NCBI GenBank assembly: GCA_003342895.1
Contig: PTFA01000302.1
Coordinates: forward strand, 945,959-1,009,958
Source of the DNA: Casuarius casuarius
Lineage: Eukaryota; Chordata; Aves; Casuariiformes; Casuariidae
Length of the DNA stretch: 64,000 bases
Reading direction: 5' to 3'
Shown: positions 28,304 to 39,515 of the stretch, in pieces
Numbering within the stretch: the stretch's first letter is position 1
How the letters are laid out: each line of letters begins with the position of its first letter
Position numbers and translations under genes: made by a program
The notes under the pieces: generated by a model
Seen by the model: the letters and a program-made list of their open reading frames with translations, nothing else
Told to the model about the DNA's origin: nothing
Databases searched by the model: none

Positions 28304-28855
28304 TGAACTTTCACAATGTCATTTATATCAATAGGAGAGGTACTCTGGATATATGAAGTATTACAAAAAAAAATCTTTTTGCTGAAAAATACAGTCTTTG
28401 AAAATGTCCCATGTTGAGCATTCAGAGCTAGTGGATACTTTCGACAATTTTGGTTTTACTCATTATGTGTCAGGAAAAAAATGGGGACATAGCTACTCCT
28501 TCTCACAGCAACTGGAAAGAAAAAGATAATTGAAGTTTGTGACTTTTTTTGAATATCGTGTTGAATATATCCCAGGAAGAAAGGTATAACTCTGCAGGGA
28601 AAACACAGGCTTTGGAAGAAATCGTAAGCAATTTTATAACCTGCTTTCTGAATCAGCTGAGATTTCATGCTGAGTTTACCAGGGGTACTAAGGCTGTTCA
28701 GCATGTAATTTTGAGAATCCGGCTAGGAATTAAAGGATGCCACACACCATAGGATAGTGCAGAGACAGCTGTGCTTCTTCTAATTACTCTGTGCTGAACT
28801 TGGTACTGCCATAACCATCTTGCTTCCATTATCTTTGCTATCTGGAGTATACCTG

Positions 28856-28971
28856 TTTCAGGAAACACCTGATTTGCCACACAGAGGATTTGTTTTGGAT
28901 ATCAAGCAGACCCAAAAGCCAGATGTACATCCGTGTACAGACGTACTTCACTATACAGTGTAGACATACCC
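28856..28971 (+). repeat. Direct repeat copy 2 followed by a DNA-transposon-like end
   Basis: Bases 28856-28927 are the second copy of the 73-bp segment at 28231. It is followed at 28956-28971 by cagtgtagacataccc, which resembles the terminal inverted repeat (GGGTATGTCTACACTG in reverse) of Harbinger-type non-autonomous DNA transposons common in turtles and crocodilians. Copy 1 lacks this end. The opposite terminus was not found, so the call of a decayed MITE is tentative. Confidence 0.45.
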
Positions 28972-30683
28972 AAAAAATGGTAACTATCCTTTCTGGGCCT
29001 TTTAGCCAAGGTAAACATTGACAACATTTTTTAGATGGAACACACTTACAGTAGGCTTTAAAAGACAATGCAACTTGATTTTTTGGATGACATTAACACA
29101 GTCATTTTTCAGACAGTGATGCACTTTACTGTAAAAGACCCCAACTCATGGACCAACCAAAAAAGTCCTGCTGTCATTTCTTAATTAACCAAAATAGTTT
29201 ACTTTTAAAGAGAGAAAAAAATGTTTAAAACAAACCATTAAGCTGTCACATCACAGGCCAAAGTGACGCACTCTATAGTTTAAACCTCTGGAGGTAATTT
29301 CTGCCACAACACAGTAGGAGGTGGTCACCAGCTTTGCCACCCTTGCATTTTAGGAAGTATCCAATATCTGCAATTCTGCATCACACACAGAAACGTGTAA
29401 TGCATGAGCAACATATCCACAAGCAAACCAATCGTTCACTGTTCATGCTTTAAGTGGAGTTTTACTAAGGTAAAAAATACTGTTGAAAGAAGAAAAGCTA
29501 CTTGAAATGCCATGTAATACAGAAAGTCAACAGAAAAAAACATCTCTGGTCACTTTCTTCAATATGATGTGCACAGCCTTAAAATGCAGAAAGAGAGAAA
29601 AATATACCTGTAAGGCTGTGCTGTATTCTGAGCGCCTGCTGCCCTATCTTAATGCATGCTGAAAGGTTTCCTGCATATACAGGTCAATATGTAGCCATGA
29701 ATAAATAATCTTTATGAAGTCACACTTTCTAGGGGCCCTTGACAATTCATTTCTTCTAAAAGACCTCTGATAAATTCTTTTTTCAACTCCAAAATATTTC
29801 CTTAAAATCTGCTCCAAAATTTGTTGCAATACAAGGCTTTCCACTGATTCTCAAAGGCAACTCAGAAACAAGCTAGGCTGGAGAAAGAGAGAAACAATGA
29901 AATTCAATAGCAGTATTGTCCTGATTCTCTTTACCCAGCATTATTTAATGCTAGTTGGAGGGTCTCTTCCCCATTTGATTTTTAGCTAAAGCACTAGGGA
30001 AGTTCCAGCTTCTTAAATCTTCACAGTTTCACACCTCCCAGGATCACAGGATCAACAGAGAAACCACAGAAGTGATTTCCCTAGAATTCAGCGCTTTTTT
30101 CCCCCCCTTTTTTTCTCCCCATGATGAGCAAATCAAGATTGTTATCACCTTCTCTTCTGTTTGTAATGTCTTGAGCTAGCAACAGAAATATCACCTGTGG
30201 GAAGGGTGCTTCAGTGGCAAAAGCATCTCTTTACAAACCCCATTAAATGCATGGGAAGCTTATTCTGGCGAAGGCTATTAAATATTTGGAGTCTTAGGAA
30301 CATACAAGAGAAGCAGCAAAGAGCAGTCAAGAGATCCAATTTCTCATAACCGTTTGGCGCCCTTTTAACAAATGAGAAGAAGGGGAGTTTAGAATTTAGG
30401 CACTCTTTTTATGTGAAAAGTTGGACTTTTGATAGGTGCGTTTAGTCACTTTTAAATTGTGCCTTTGTGTTAGTGATAAGAGTATATGACAAACAGCAAA
30501 GCATGCATCACTCAGATCTAGAGGACTAGTGAGTTCCATTTATCTCTATTTACCCAAAATTCTGTCACTTGATGTCCTGGAAAATCTGGTTTGGACTTGT
30601 GGTCTGGCTTATATCTGGCCTTTTATATACTGATAATAGCACATAAGAGTCAGGAATAGTACAAACACATATGAGAACAATAA

Positions 30684-30756
30684 GGGTCTGTTCCTGCTGT
30701 CTACTGAAATCAGGTGCAAAATTGCTATTAAATTGGCTGGAAGCAGGACAGGGCCC
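30684..30756. repeat. Ancient palindromic interspersed repeat
   Basis: The 73-bp unit runs from gggtctgttcctgct to agcaggacagggccc, so its two ends are reverse complements with mismatches. The middle carries a decayed core of the ACTGAAATCA / AATTGCTATTAAA kind. Less decayed sauropsid copies known to me read GGGCCTGATCCTGCTCCCAT at the ends and are strongly palindromic. The match is good, but the database name is not assigned. Confidence 0.6.
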
Positions 30757-31194
30757 CTGCTGAAACTGAACAGTATAGAGACTGGTGGTCTAAATCCAGT
30801 GAAAGCAAGAATATTAAAAACTCAGACATGATCATGTTACAAAACTTATCTGAACTCCAGTGACTGACTATCCACACAAATAGCTGGTGGAAAATTCAAA
30901 GTAAACCACTTAAGCTTCACACTTCTTTCACTATGGTTGGATTAAATTATTCTCCTGGGTCTACAGGCATGCATATGTCAAGTCCCAGAGAAGCATTGTG
31001 CTTCATGTCTCAGACTGGTTGCAGAACCCCTTTATGTATAAGCTATTGTAAATGGGTTACTAAACAATCTCTGAGAGCAAGTAAAAATACTATTGGCAAA
31101 CCCAAGGACTAGAAGGAATATTGAGAGTTTCTCCCACCCTAAGACAAGATCAGCTAAACTTTGGTATTTTCTTCACTAGGCCAGACAACTCCAG

Positions 31195-32400
31195 CTCATT
31201 CTGTTGTTCCTCAAAGGTGATTTTGCTAGACTTCTGATAATTCCTGTTTCTCTTAGAATCTACTCTATTTGGTCCACAGCTTTTTTGAAGAGTAGCATCT
31301 AGAATTGGTCTGAGCAGAGCAGAAAGCCAACTTATAGGCAGCATTCCTTTTTATATATACCAGCCTCTTTGCCTTTTTCATAACACAAGAGTTCAACTGC
31401 TTTTCCACTATAATCCTCCTGTCTTTTTCTTCAGAGCTGATATCCAGTAATTGATTAATATTAAGTGTTAAGAATGTTAATGTGTTAAGAATGTTAAGAA
31501 TGTTAAGTGTTAAGAATGTTAAACTCACTTATTTTGAAGACACAATCTGAAAAGGTTAGTAATCTGTCAGTATTGTTTTGAACTCTGCTTTTTACACATA
31601 TTCACAGTCTCTTCCAGCCAAGCCCAGGTTATAGATATAATGATAGTGCTCCATTATCTGATTTAGGTAGTTCATGAAACACTGTCTAGAACCAAAACAA
31701 GGCCAGACTCAGGCAGGACACTGTTTCATACAGGTTTCCATTTTGTCAGTGAATTGCTGGTATACATATTCTTGATTTAGTTTTCCATCTGCTTTTGCAC
31801 CTATCCCTTTAGTTTCACCTGGACCATGCTCCCATAGGGATACATCATCTAAGACAGTATCTCACCACCTTGTTATCTTTCAGTTGCTTACAATTACATA
31901 GTTTGAGTATATTGCCAAACCTTTGGGGGATTTGAAGATAAGCTGATAGGTCTGGAACTCCCCATCCCCACAATCTAAAACATGAGCACCATGTCTACCC
32001 ATTTGCTTTCCAGCACATTGCCAAACTGTCACAAATGCTTGAAACCAGTTGCTAATAGTTTCTGTCAGGCTGTTTAAATACCCAAAGATGAGGTTTTTCA
32101 GGTCCTGCTGAGTGAACAGTTTGACTTGATGAAACTCTCTTTGCTCTGGATAAAAGTGATCCTGCTTATGTGAATCCAGAATTACGATGCCTCTGTCTGC
32201 GGGGTCCTCTTGCTCGCTCAAAGTCCTGACATAGGAGATGGACACAGGAGCTTTCCACTCAGGTAACACAGCCATCTTCATGTTGTTGAGTACTAACCCT
32301 AAGCTCCAGATGGGAGTTCTGACTGGAAGATGCAACTGAAGGATGTAAAGATGGTTTAAACAGCAAATGTATCAGAACCAGGCATTTAGTATGTCTACCA
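31195..32400 (-). mobile_element. CR1 LINE fragment A (reverse transcriptase and downstream part), decayed
   Basis: Read on the plus strand, the sequence follows the reverse complement of sauropsid CR1 in order. First come the 3' words around 31300-31440 (agagcagaa, tgcctttttcat, aatcctcctgtctttttcttc). Next is the block at 31640-31740 that reads agtgctccattatctgattt and gaaccaaaacaaggccagac. The block at 31800-31860 has cacctggaccatgctcccat and then taagacagtatctcac. Then tgcttacaattacatag, and gctgataggtctggaactcc at about 31942. On the minus strand, 31880-32335 is an open remnant of the reverse transcriptase; LTETISNWFQAF matches the region before the fingers motif, and a decayed DPxNYRPxSL-like stretch follows. 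The frame begins at TTG, so it is not a real gene. The 3' octamer tail is missing and a 9-bp tandem expansion (31459-31522) interrupts it. Family placement is from memory. Confidence 0.8.
31459..31522. repeat. Short tandem repeat of gttaagaat units
   Basis: About seven units of gttaagaat or the shorter gttaagt follow one another. The array lies inside CR1 copy A and therefore expanded after the insertion. Translated on the minus strand it gives a leucine/threonine/asparagine-rich run that is not a protein signal. Confidence 0.85.
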
Positions 32401-34614
32401 GAAGGATGCAGAGCACTCCTTAAAGCCCACAGTCAGTTCTCACCAAATTCTCTTTGTCTTCATAAGAATCATGTTGATTAATGGTGAACAAAACCTAGCT
32501 TGTGAATCTGGAGAGCTCCATCATATTGCTCCAAAGGTTAAGATCCATTGACCTATTTCCCAGTATTTCCTCTTCCAGGCCAGCCCATAACCTAGCTCAA
32601 AGTCCAAGCCCTACTGTGAAATCTTGTATGTCTAATGCCAAACTTATCTTGATCACTTCTTGATGCCATTTTTATTTCAAGTAATTTTAAATTCATTAAC
32701 ATGATAATCAGAAAACAGGGGTGTGACCAGCACAGAAAAGCCTGATGAGAAACCAGTCTCACCCTATTCTTAGTTAAGGTTCCTTCAACTCAGTGTGCCA
32801 CTTGTAGCCAAAAGGATAAACCATGCAGCCAGCCATGCAGGTGTGACTTCACCACCAGTGAGGTCATCTGTGCCACAGCAGCTTGGGGAAGCAGATAGTC
32901 TGATACAAATTTTGTCTTCAGCACTGAGTGGGAACACCCTCTTCAGAGGCTTCAGAGGCACTATTGTCATATTTTCAGTCAATACAGATAGTGACAATAA
33001 GTGCCCAAGCCAACCTGATCTTCTTGGACCTTATAACCAGCCACATACGACTTGCCTGCAGTTACATGGTCAATGTTATCCACATCAAAGTAAAATGAAA
33101 TTATTTTGTGAAGTTTCCAGGGGGAATGTGCTTCCAAAGTAACAGAGGGAGATCAGAGACCACCTTCATTCTCTCACATGTCTAAGTAAGGCTGGATGTT
33201 TGCTACTGAATGTCACAGACCAATAGCAAGTAGAAACTGGAGCTGTAGATACTTTGACTTGGAACATCAATCTTGTTTGCTTACATTTGCTTTTCAGAAA
33301 TGCTTTCATGAGCTGTGTGTTCTCAGGCAAGGAAGAATGGCTTAGCATGCTCCAGAGAGAAATTGCCACATGCAGCTGGGAATTCATCCAAAATTCCCTG
33401 GAGATTTGTGGCAGAACTTTAACAGGAAATTCCTGAAAGCTTTCTCCAGTTCAGGAGTGCTGTCTATGCCCTTCTTTTCTGCAGTGGAATAATCTTTAAA
33501 AGAAACCTAACCTCCTTTATTATGAATTACTACACAGAAAAATCATCATTAATATTAAGAGTTTTCTAGACTGGAAACCTACTGACTCTGGAATAATGCC
33601 TCTGTGGCTACTCAATCCTGTGAACTGCAGAGCAATTCATACAGATGGAAGTCTGCACTATCCGTTGTCACATCCATCTCATCAAAAGCTTTGCTCAGGA
33701 TTATGTGCAATGTCCCACATGATAAGAACAAAATATTTGTAACCTACTTAGGTTCTATTGTTTTTCTTCTAGACATCAGGAAAATGAAAAGTGTAATAGT
33801 TCTCTATTTCACAGATAAGCTTCAGCTATCCTACATGGATTTCAGTCTAAATCTGGCACTTTTTGAATCTTCAGTTATAAAAAGTCCAAATTTAGTGCAA
33901 AGAAATGATATTTCTCAGTTTATCACTAATATTGGGGCACACTTTGTAGAGACTATGTTTAGACTGCTTTTGCTTATGTTTTAGAAACCCACAAAAGCTT
34001 TTTTCCTTTTTTCTTTTTAACTGGCTGGGTAGAAGTTACTTTGAACCTCTTGTTTAAACAGAACAATTTACTAAGTTTGCTATGATGTTGGGATGAGTTA
34101 ATGTACATTCCTAATTCAGCACTTTCCCTTCCACAAGAAGAGGTCTTAAAGATGCAGCTTAATATGCCAGAAAATGAATCAGCCTTCTGCTGGAGCCTAC
34201 TCCTCTAAAGTGCAGCAAGTCTTTGCATATACTCGCATTTACTAAGAACAAATACATGATTAACAGCTTAGCCTTACTGTTTATGCCAATGTACGTAGGA
34301 ATTAAAACTAGATAAGGGATTAACTCCGAAATGCTATACAGTTTGCACAAAGCTGCCAGAACTTACTGACACATCCAACACAGTAATTTTGTACGAAAGC
34401 CAGTGCATTAGAGAACCTGGTCCCCTACGCTGGAGTTATCATAAGTTTAGTGACACCTTTGGTGGCAAATGCTTGCTTTATGCCTCAAATGGGAAACAGC
34501 TGGATGACTAGGGATCCTTTGGAAACCCTTGGATGTCGATGGGAGTTTTTCCAACAAACTGACACTCAGAGACAGCACATGGTGCAACACAGACCTGTTC
34601 CAAGAGAAGCTAAC

Positions 34615-34634
34615 GTGTGTGTGTGTGTGTGTGT
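34615..34634. repeat. (GT)10 microsatellite
   Basis: Ten uninterrupted GT units. Likely polymorphic in the population. Confidence 0.95.
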
Positions 34635-36300
34635 ACACTCCAATACATCTCCCTCTCGGAAGCATACTGGAAAAGACAAGTCAATCACAGAAGGCTGACA
34701 CTGCAGCTTGTGGCATTCAGCTAGTTAACAGCTAGATGCTTGTATTTAGCACCACTATCCCCTCTCAAGTATTCTCTGCTCTGTACTCAGGCCTGCTGCT
34801 GCCATAAAGAGACTGCAGCTGAGTGACTCTGCGGCACACTGCTAAACTCTTCCTCCTCTAGCAATATGTTACATGGCAGTCCAGATTTTAATCTCTTTCT
34901 GCAATTTTAGACCTCTTAATGGGAACTCCTTAGCCATCGCCTACCTAGGTTACCTCCTTTCACATGCTGTTTTTAACATTCTGTGGAAAAAGAACATGGC
35001 TGAAGCACAGGTGATGATTGATGGTGTCCCCAAAAGGCTGGAAAGCATCTTGTATTTAGCGCTCTGCTGGTAAACTGAGGGGTTTCTTCTTTCTGTTCTC
35101 TCTTTTTTTTTAAATCTGTGCACTCCTAGCTCCTAACCCACCTCTACTGTCCCAAATCTTCAGCCAGTTGCCAACTGCTGCTATCCTTAGGCATTCCAGA
35201 CCAGCTGAGCCCCACCTTGCTAGATGTTGTCTGTGGACTGTGATAAATGAAGCTGGCACTCCGCAGTACAATGCAAATTAAAATAATCAGACCACCAGTT
35301 GAATTCAACAACCTGAGCTTTGCACCGGCTGGAAAGGGCAGCCACTAAGATGAGAGTAGTTACATCTCCCTCCAAAATGAGCTCCTCGAACCACATTGGT
35401 TGTTTGCTTTTTTGCACAGAGAGGGCTTGTTTTTACTGGCAAAGAGGAAGAATGCTTTACTCGCCTCCAGCGCCTAACCTTGCTGTAAGTCAGCCTAGTA
35501 ACAAAAAGCATCTGTGTGTCAAGAACTACATAAGTCTGGTATGCAGTTGCCAAAAGCCATACCCATTTCACTGCCACTTAGCTTGTTCAGGTGATGTTAA
35601 CTCTTCGAAGCACAGTGACTTTCCCAACTCAGAATTCTCCACAGAAAAGGCTGCTCTACCCAAGGGAAAAAAGGGCCAGCAACAGGCATAGCATCCCAGT
35701 ACCCCCAGGTCCTGTTCCCGGGAAGTATCTTCGTCTGAGCGGCTCTTCAGAGTACATAAATTCTGAGCAGATGCACATGCCACTAGAAAGTTGATAAAAT
35801 GTACGATCATGTCCAATGTCATCCTACCTTGATAAGGAAGTGATAGATTGAATTCATGGCTCTGTCAGCTTTGCTGGTGAAAGAGGCAAACAGTTCTCTT
35901 CCCTGTGTTTTACTTCCCCATTTGTAAACAAATACAGTAGACTCTGTGATAGTGCCATGGGGTCTATTCAGAAAGAGGGACTCAGAACGAGATATTACTA
36001 CTGCGAGTGCCCATAATTTACTACAAGTGCACACTTTGTTGCTTTCCTGAATTATGCTCCAGACTGACCATCTTGCTTTACTTTGCAAAGATTCAATTCT
36101 TGTAAGATAGTTCATTCTGTATGAGAATAAAACTGTTTTTGCAAAGCTTGTGAAAAGTTTGATATGAGCAGTCATTCCTGGAAGAGCAAGAGCACTCAGG
36201 AGAGACTGAATATCACTGTTCCATCCCCATCCCACCACCATCACGGCTAACGAGCCAGCCATTATTTTTGGTACAGCATATAAATGCTGAAGTCTCACCT

Positions 36301-36310
36301 GTGACGTCAC
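36301..36310. promoter_or_regulatory. Full CRE palindrome beside a TATA-like sequence
   Basis: gtgacgtcac is a complete, symmetric CREB/ATF-type site. On the minus strand it is followed by an E-box (caggtg) and, about 15-20 bp further, by atttatatgc (36278-36289 as gcatataaatgc on plus). CRE, E-box and TATA-like in that order on the minus strand look promoter-like. No gene body is recognisable downstream, so promoter activity is inference. Confidence 0.35.
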
Positions 36311-36441
36311 ATGAACATCTGCTCTGCTGTTATCATGGCATGCAGCAACTGTCACTAAAGAATCACTCCAGGCTACAGCTGTCCAGTAGTTTCCAAAAAA
36401 TTAAATCTTTCACAATTATTTTACTTTACCAGAGATTTACC

Positions 36442-36461
36442 AAAAAAAAAAAAAAAAAAAA
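36442..36461. repeat. A20 homopolymer
   Basis: Twenty uninterrupted A residues followed by caccccaaa. No retroposon body is recognisable immediately upstream. Confidence 0.9.
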
Positions 36462-36698
36462 CACCCCAAATCTTCTCACTCATTTTCAACCTCTTTTGCA
36501 AAACAGTTTTTAAAAAGCATGAAATGAAAGCCAGTATCTCAGCTCCTTGTTTGTGCTCAAGAGATGTTGGTGATGTGTTAAGAGCTAGGAATGTGCTGTG
36601 GAAACAATTCTAAATTTAAACAGTTGAGTTTGGGTAAGTCTGGAGACTGTCTAGAAATTTCTAAAGAGCAAGTTGGTTTCTAGTATCTATTTGTTCCT

Positions 36699-36736
36699 AG
36701 TTTTCACTGATACCTTGAGTTTTCACTGATACCTCG
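36699..36736 (+). repeat. 19-bp tandem duplication
   Basis: agttttcactgataccttg is followed directly by a second copy with one difference (cctcg for ccttg). It is a recent slip or template-switch duplication. Confidence 0.9.
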
Positions 36737-37649
36737 ACAGCAATATTTTTTCATATTTCCATTTCTATTGCTGTTAGGTAAACATTCCTAAAGGAACAAT
36801 GCAGATAAACCCCAAAATGTTAATCTTAATCTTCAAAACATCACAGAAATTTTCATTTGGCTTTGGCTAAAAATGGGCAAAGGCTATAACTTTTCCTATA
36901 CTATGCAGGAATTACCAAGGTTTTATATGATCCAGAAGTCAAGAAGAGATGCAAGTGTGCTCCTGTGGATTTCTCTGTGGAAGCTCTCCCATGATACTGA
37001 CCTATGTTATTTGCTGCGTTCCAGGGTAGAGCTGGAGATTTCTGCTTAAGGACACCTCTCCTCATCCTTTAAAGCAAAAGAAAACATCACACTTCCTCTC
37101 CCACAGCTGATTTCCAGTGAGGTTTGAACCTTACAGGTTCATACTGTGCTCACAATATAGATCTCATTAAGATATAGTTTGTGATAGTTTACCCCTTTAA
37201 ACACTTTTGTGGAAATATTTGCATCAGGACACTTCTGACATTGTCCTAAGCCCACCAGGTGTTCCTCAACATAGAGTAGGCTGGAGACCTGTTAAAGTCT
37301 CTCTTAAGTGTTTTCAGCTCAGAATTTAAAATTCATTTGCATTCTTCAAAAGAGAACAGCTACAGATATAAGTCAGGCATTTTTATATTTCTGAAACCTG
37401 TTAGGAATTATGTTAGGAATGATGAAGAACGAGATTGCAGAAGAACGGCTGTTATTAATCAGAGCAGTAACTACAACTACAAATATGACAATGAGAGAAA
37501 AATAGGACTGGAAAAAATGGTTAAAACCGTATAGCCACAGTACTCAAATGAGCTTCACGATGCTTTGTGGGAGAGAGTGTTCTTTAGTGCCCTAACTCAG
37601 GAAAGCACTTAAAGATGTGGTCTCCTCCAGGAATGTGTTTGTGTAAGTA

Positions 37650-38185
37650 TGTAGCATGAGCAAACCGGGTCAGACCATGGATCCATCTAGCGCACTGTCC
37701 AGTCTCTTATAGTACCAAAACCAGATGCCTGGGGAAGACCTTAGGACAAATTTACATGATACTTCTCTCCAGTACTCTCTGAGCCTCCAGTAGTTTCCAG
37801 CCTAGAAGTTATCTATATCTTATGAGTAATCCTCAGTGGATTTCTCTTCCATGAACTGTCACAGTGCTCCTCAAGCCCAGGTGTACTCTGAGCATCCACC
37901 ACATCCTGTGGAGATGTGCTTTACAGCATAACAATTACTGTGGCAAGAGCTACCTCTGTGGCTTTCTTTTGTCCGTGACGGCTACCTTCCTTAGACACCC
38001 ACTAATTCTTGTGCTGAAACCGTGAGCAGTCTCTCCTGATCCGCTCTCTCTGTAACACCCATGACCTTATAGACTTCTTCACAAACCTCTCATGGAACTG
38101 TTTTCCCCGCAAAAGAGTCCTAGCTTGCTTAGTTTTTCCATATCTTGTTGCCCTTCTTTCTGCCAGCTTCAGGTCTGAAAACAAG
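37650..38185 (-). mobile_element. CR1 LINE copy B, 3' part, decayed
   Basis: The plus strand reads the reverse complement of the CR1 3' region. It starts with gagcaaaccgggtcagacca and tggatccatctagcgcactg. It continues with agatgcctggggaagacc, then the words around ccaccacatcctgtgg, then cccactaattcttgtgctg, ccatgaccttatagacttc, and finally tatcttgttgcccttcttt. These follow the order of turtle/crocodile CR1 copies. The same insertion probably resumes at 38.82 kb in the same orientation. All frames are broken. Confidence 0.85.
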
Positions 38186-38815
38186 AATTCAAACACACTT
38201 GATCACGCTTAACTTTAAGCCAAAAAAAAAAAAAATTACTTCCTGAATGAAGGCACAGAAAGTTATTTATTAATGATTAATGATTAAATGAATTTGCCAT
38301 TTTTTCCATGTGATCTGTAGCACCAGGAATTCTAATGGTCATGAATAATATTCTCTAGAATGATTCACAGGAACTGTTGGAGAAGCAAGACAGTAAAATG
38401 ATCTCGGGCACAAGATCTACTAGTCGCAAGTTGTAATTTTGTGGAATGAAAGAAAATAGGTGAATGAAGAGAAAAAGAAACATTCAGTTTTCTGTTAATA
38501 GGTGAACAGAAATTTACAGACACCATGTGATGCTCATGGCATTTTCTGAATGTGCAGCCCGGAAATGCAGTATCTCGCAGCATAGAAAGCAGGAAGAAAA
38601 TTTTAACTTTGCTTACATTACCGATGATAGCAATACTGCAACTATATTTATAATATCTTTCGAAAAGATAATTGTTAATTACTGTTCTCAAAGAGATGTT
38701 GCAAAATAGGTGCATGTTTATATGTACATACATATATATGTATCTATTTTTTCATATCCTTCTGGGAGAACTCCAAACCATTTCCCAGCATTAGTTTAAA
38801 TAGTGTGAGACTAAT
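38186..38815. other. Unmatched segment between the two halves of CR1 copy B
   Basis: Roughly 630 bp that does not follow the CR1 pattern separates two colinear CR1 halves of the same strand. It starts near an A14 run (38222-38235) and contains ttattaatgattaatgatt and an AT-rich tatgtacatacatatatatg stretch. It may be a nested insertion or a CR1 section decayed beyond recognition. Open frames here are short and have no domain. Confidence 0.5.
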
Positions 38816-39515
38816 CTCCATTGCAGAACAAAGATCTGCTTCTTCATGTTGTATTAACTCCCATACTGACCTCTAGTTCGTTGTTAAAGGCAGTACTCCC
38901 CAAAATGCAGTTCCCTGTTCCTCAGTGCTGGCCATATTTGGATGCACAATTCTGCATTCACCTATTTTAATGCCTGCTGTATTTAAGTTGACTGCATTTA
39001 CCAAGTAATCCAACTTGCTGTATATCAATTCCTTTTGTCATCATCATTTACGGCTCCACTAGTCTTTATTTTGTCTGCATACTGTATCAGTTTTGACTTT
39101 GCATTTATATCAGAATATGAATAAAGATATTGAACACCATCAAGCCTTGCAAAACTGGTTCCTTTGAGCACTCCACTGCCTTTGCTTCTGAGGAACAAGG
39201 CTCTGTTCAGCAATCTTCCTCACTAAAAACAACTTTTTGAGATCTGTCAGTCAGCCAGTCCTTAATCCATCTAAGGTATACCCCACTGATACTGGAGAGT
39301 GCTATTTTTAAATCAGAATGTTCTGCAATACTCAGTCAAGCATCTGATGACTTTCAAGTAATGTTAGATCTACACAATTGAGCTTAACAAATAAACTTGT
39401 AATCTCATAGAAAAAGCAAGAACTTTCTTGTTTGACAGCTATCTTCCACATGGCTAATTGAATGTCAATAATTACCCTTCTCTAATACTGTAATTAATGC
39501 ACTAATGGATCTCAG
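38816..39515 (-). mobile_element. CR1 LINE copy B, reverse transcriptase part, decayed
   Basis: On the minus strand the frame at 39025-39213 keeps the order of the CR1 polymerase. A decayed GVPQGSVLGP-like stretch (GVLKGTSFARLDG) comes first, then YSYSDI for the FINDI segment. The catalytic box follows as YADK (39070-39081) in place of FADD, then a KTSGAV stretch like KLGGAV. Further up (39230-39480 on plus) the words tttttgagatctgtcagtca, gccagtccttaatccatcta and aacttgtaatctcat match reverse-complement CR1. Loss of the second catalytic aspartate and broken frames show it is dead. Confidence 0.85.

Larger units (their letters stand above)
25047..31194. other. Unique non-coding sequence with scattered repeats, no gene seen
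   Basis: Open frames are short and without domains. A splice-bounded open segment around 27133-27257 is treated as a finding. Two diverged direct copies of one segment (28.2 and 28.9 kb), a C-run near 28122, and a palindromic ancient repeat at 30.7 kb are listed separately. The remainder shows no recognisable feature. Confidence 0.55.
32401..37649. other. Unique non-coding sequence, no gene seen
   Basis: The longest open frame of the window (35819-36355, minus, 178 codons) lies here. It starts at GTG, has no domain I recognise, and is within chance length. A GT microsatellite, an A20 run, a 19-bp tandem duplication and a CRE palindrome are listed separately. A phrase near 33675-33715 (atcaaaagctttgct) recalls CR1, but the flanks do not follow. 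Confidence 0.55.

Noticed and set aside
33675..33715. CR1-like phrase atcaaaagctttgct
   Set aside because: It matches a well-known CR1 word, but the sequence on both sides does not follow CR1 order. Probably chance.
35819..36355. Longest open frame, 178 codons, minus strand
   Set aside because: It starts at GTG, shows no domain, and its length is within the maximum expected by chance (about 160-190 codons for 128,000 codons of six-frame sequence with about 5.5% stops).
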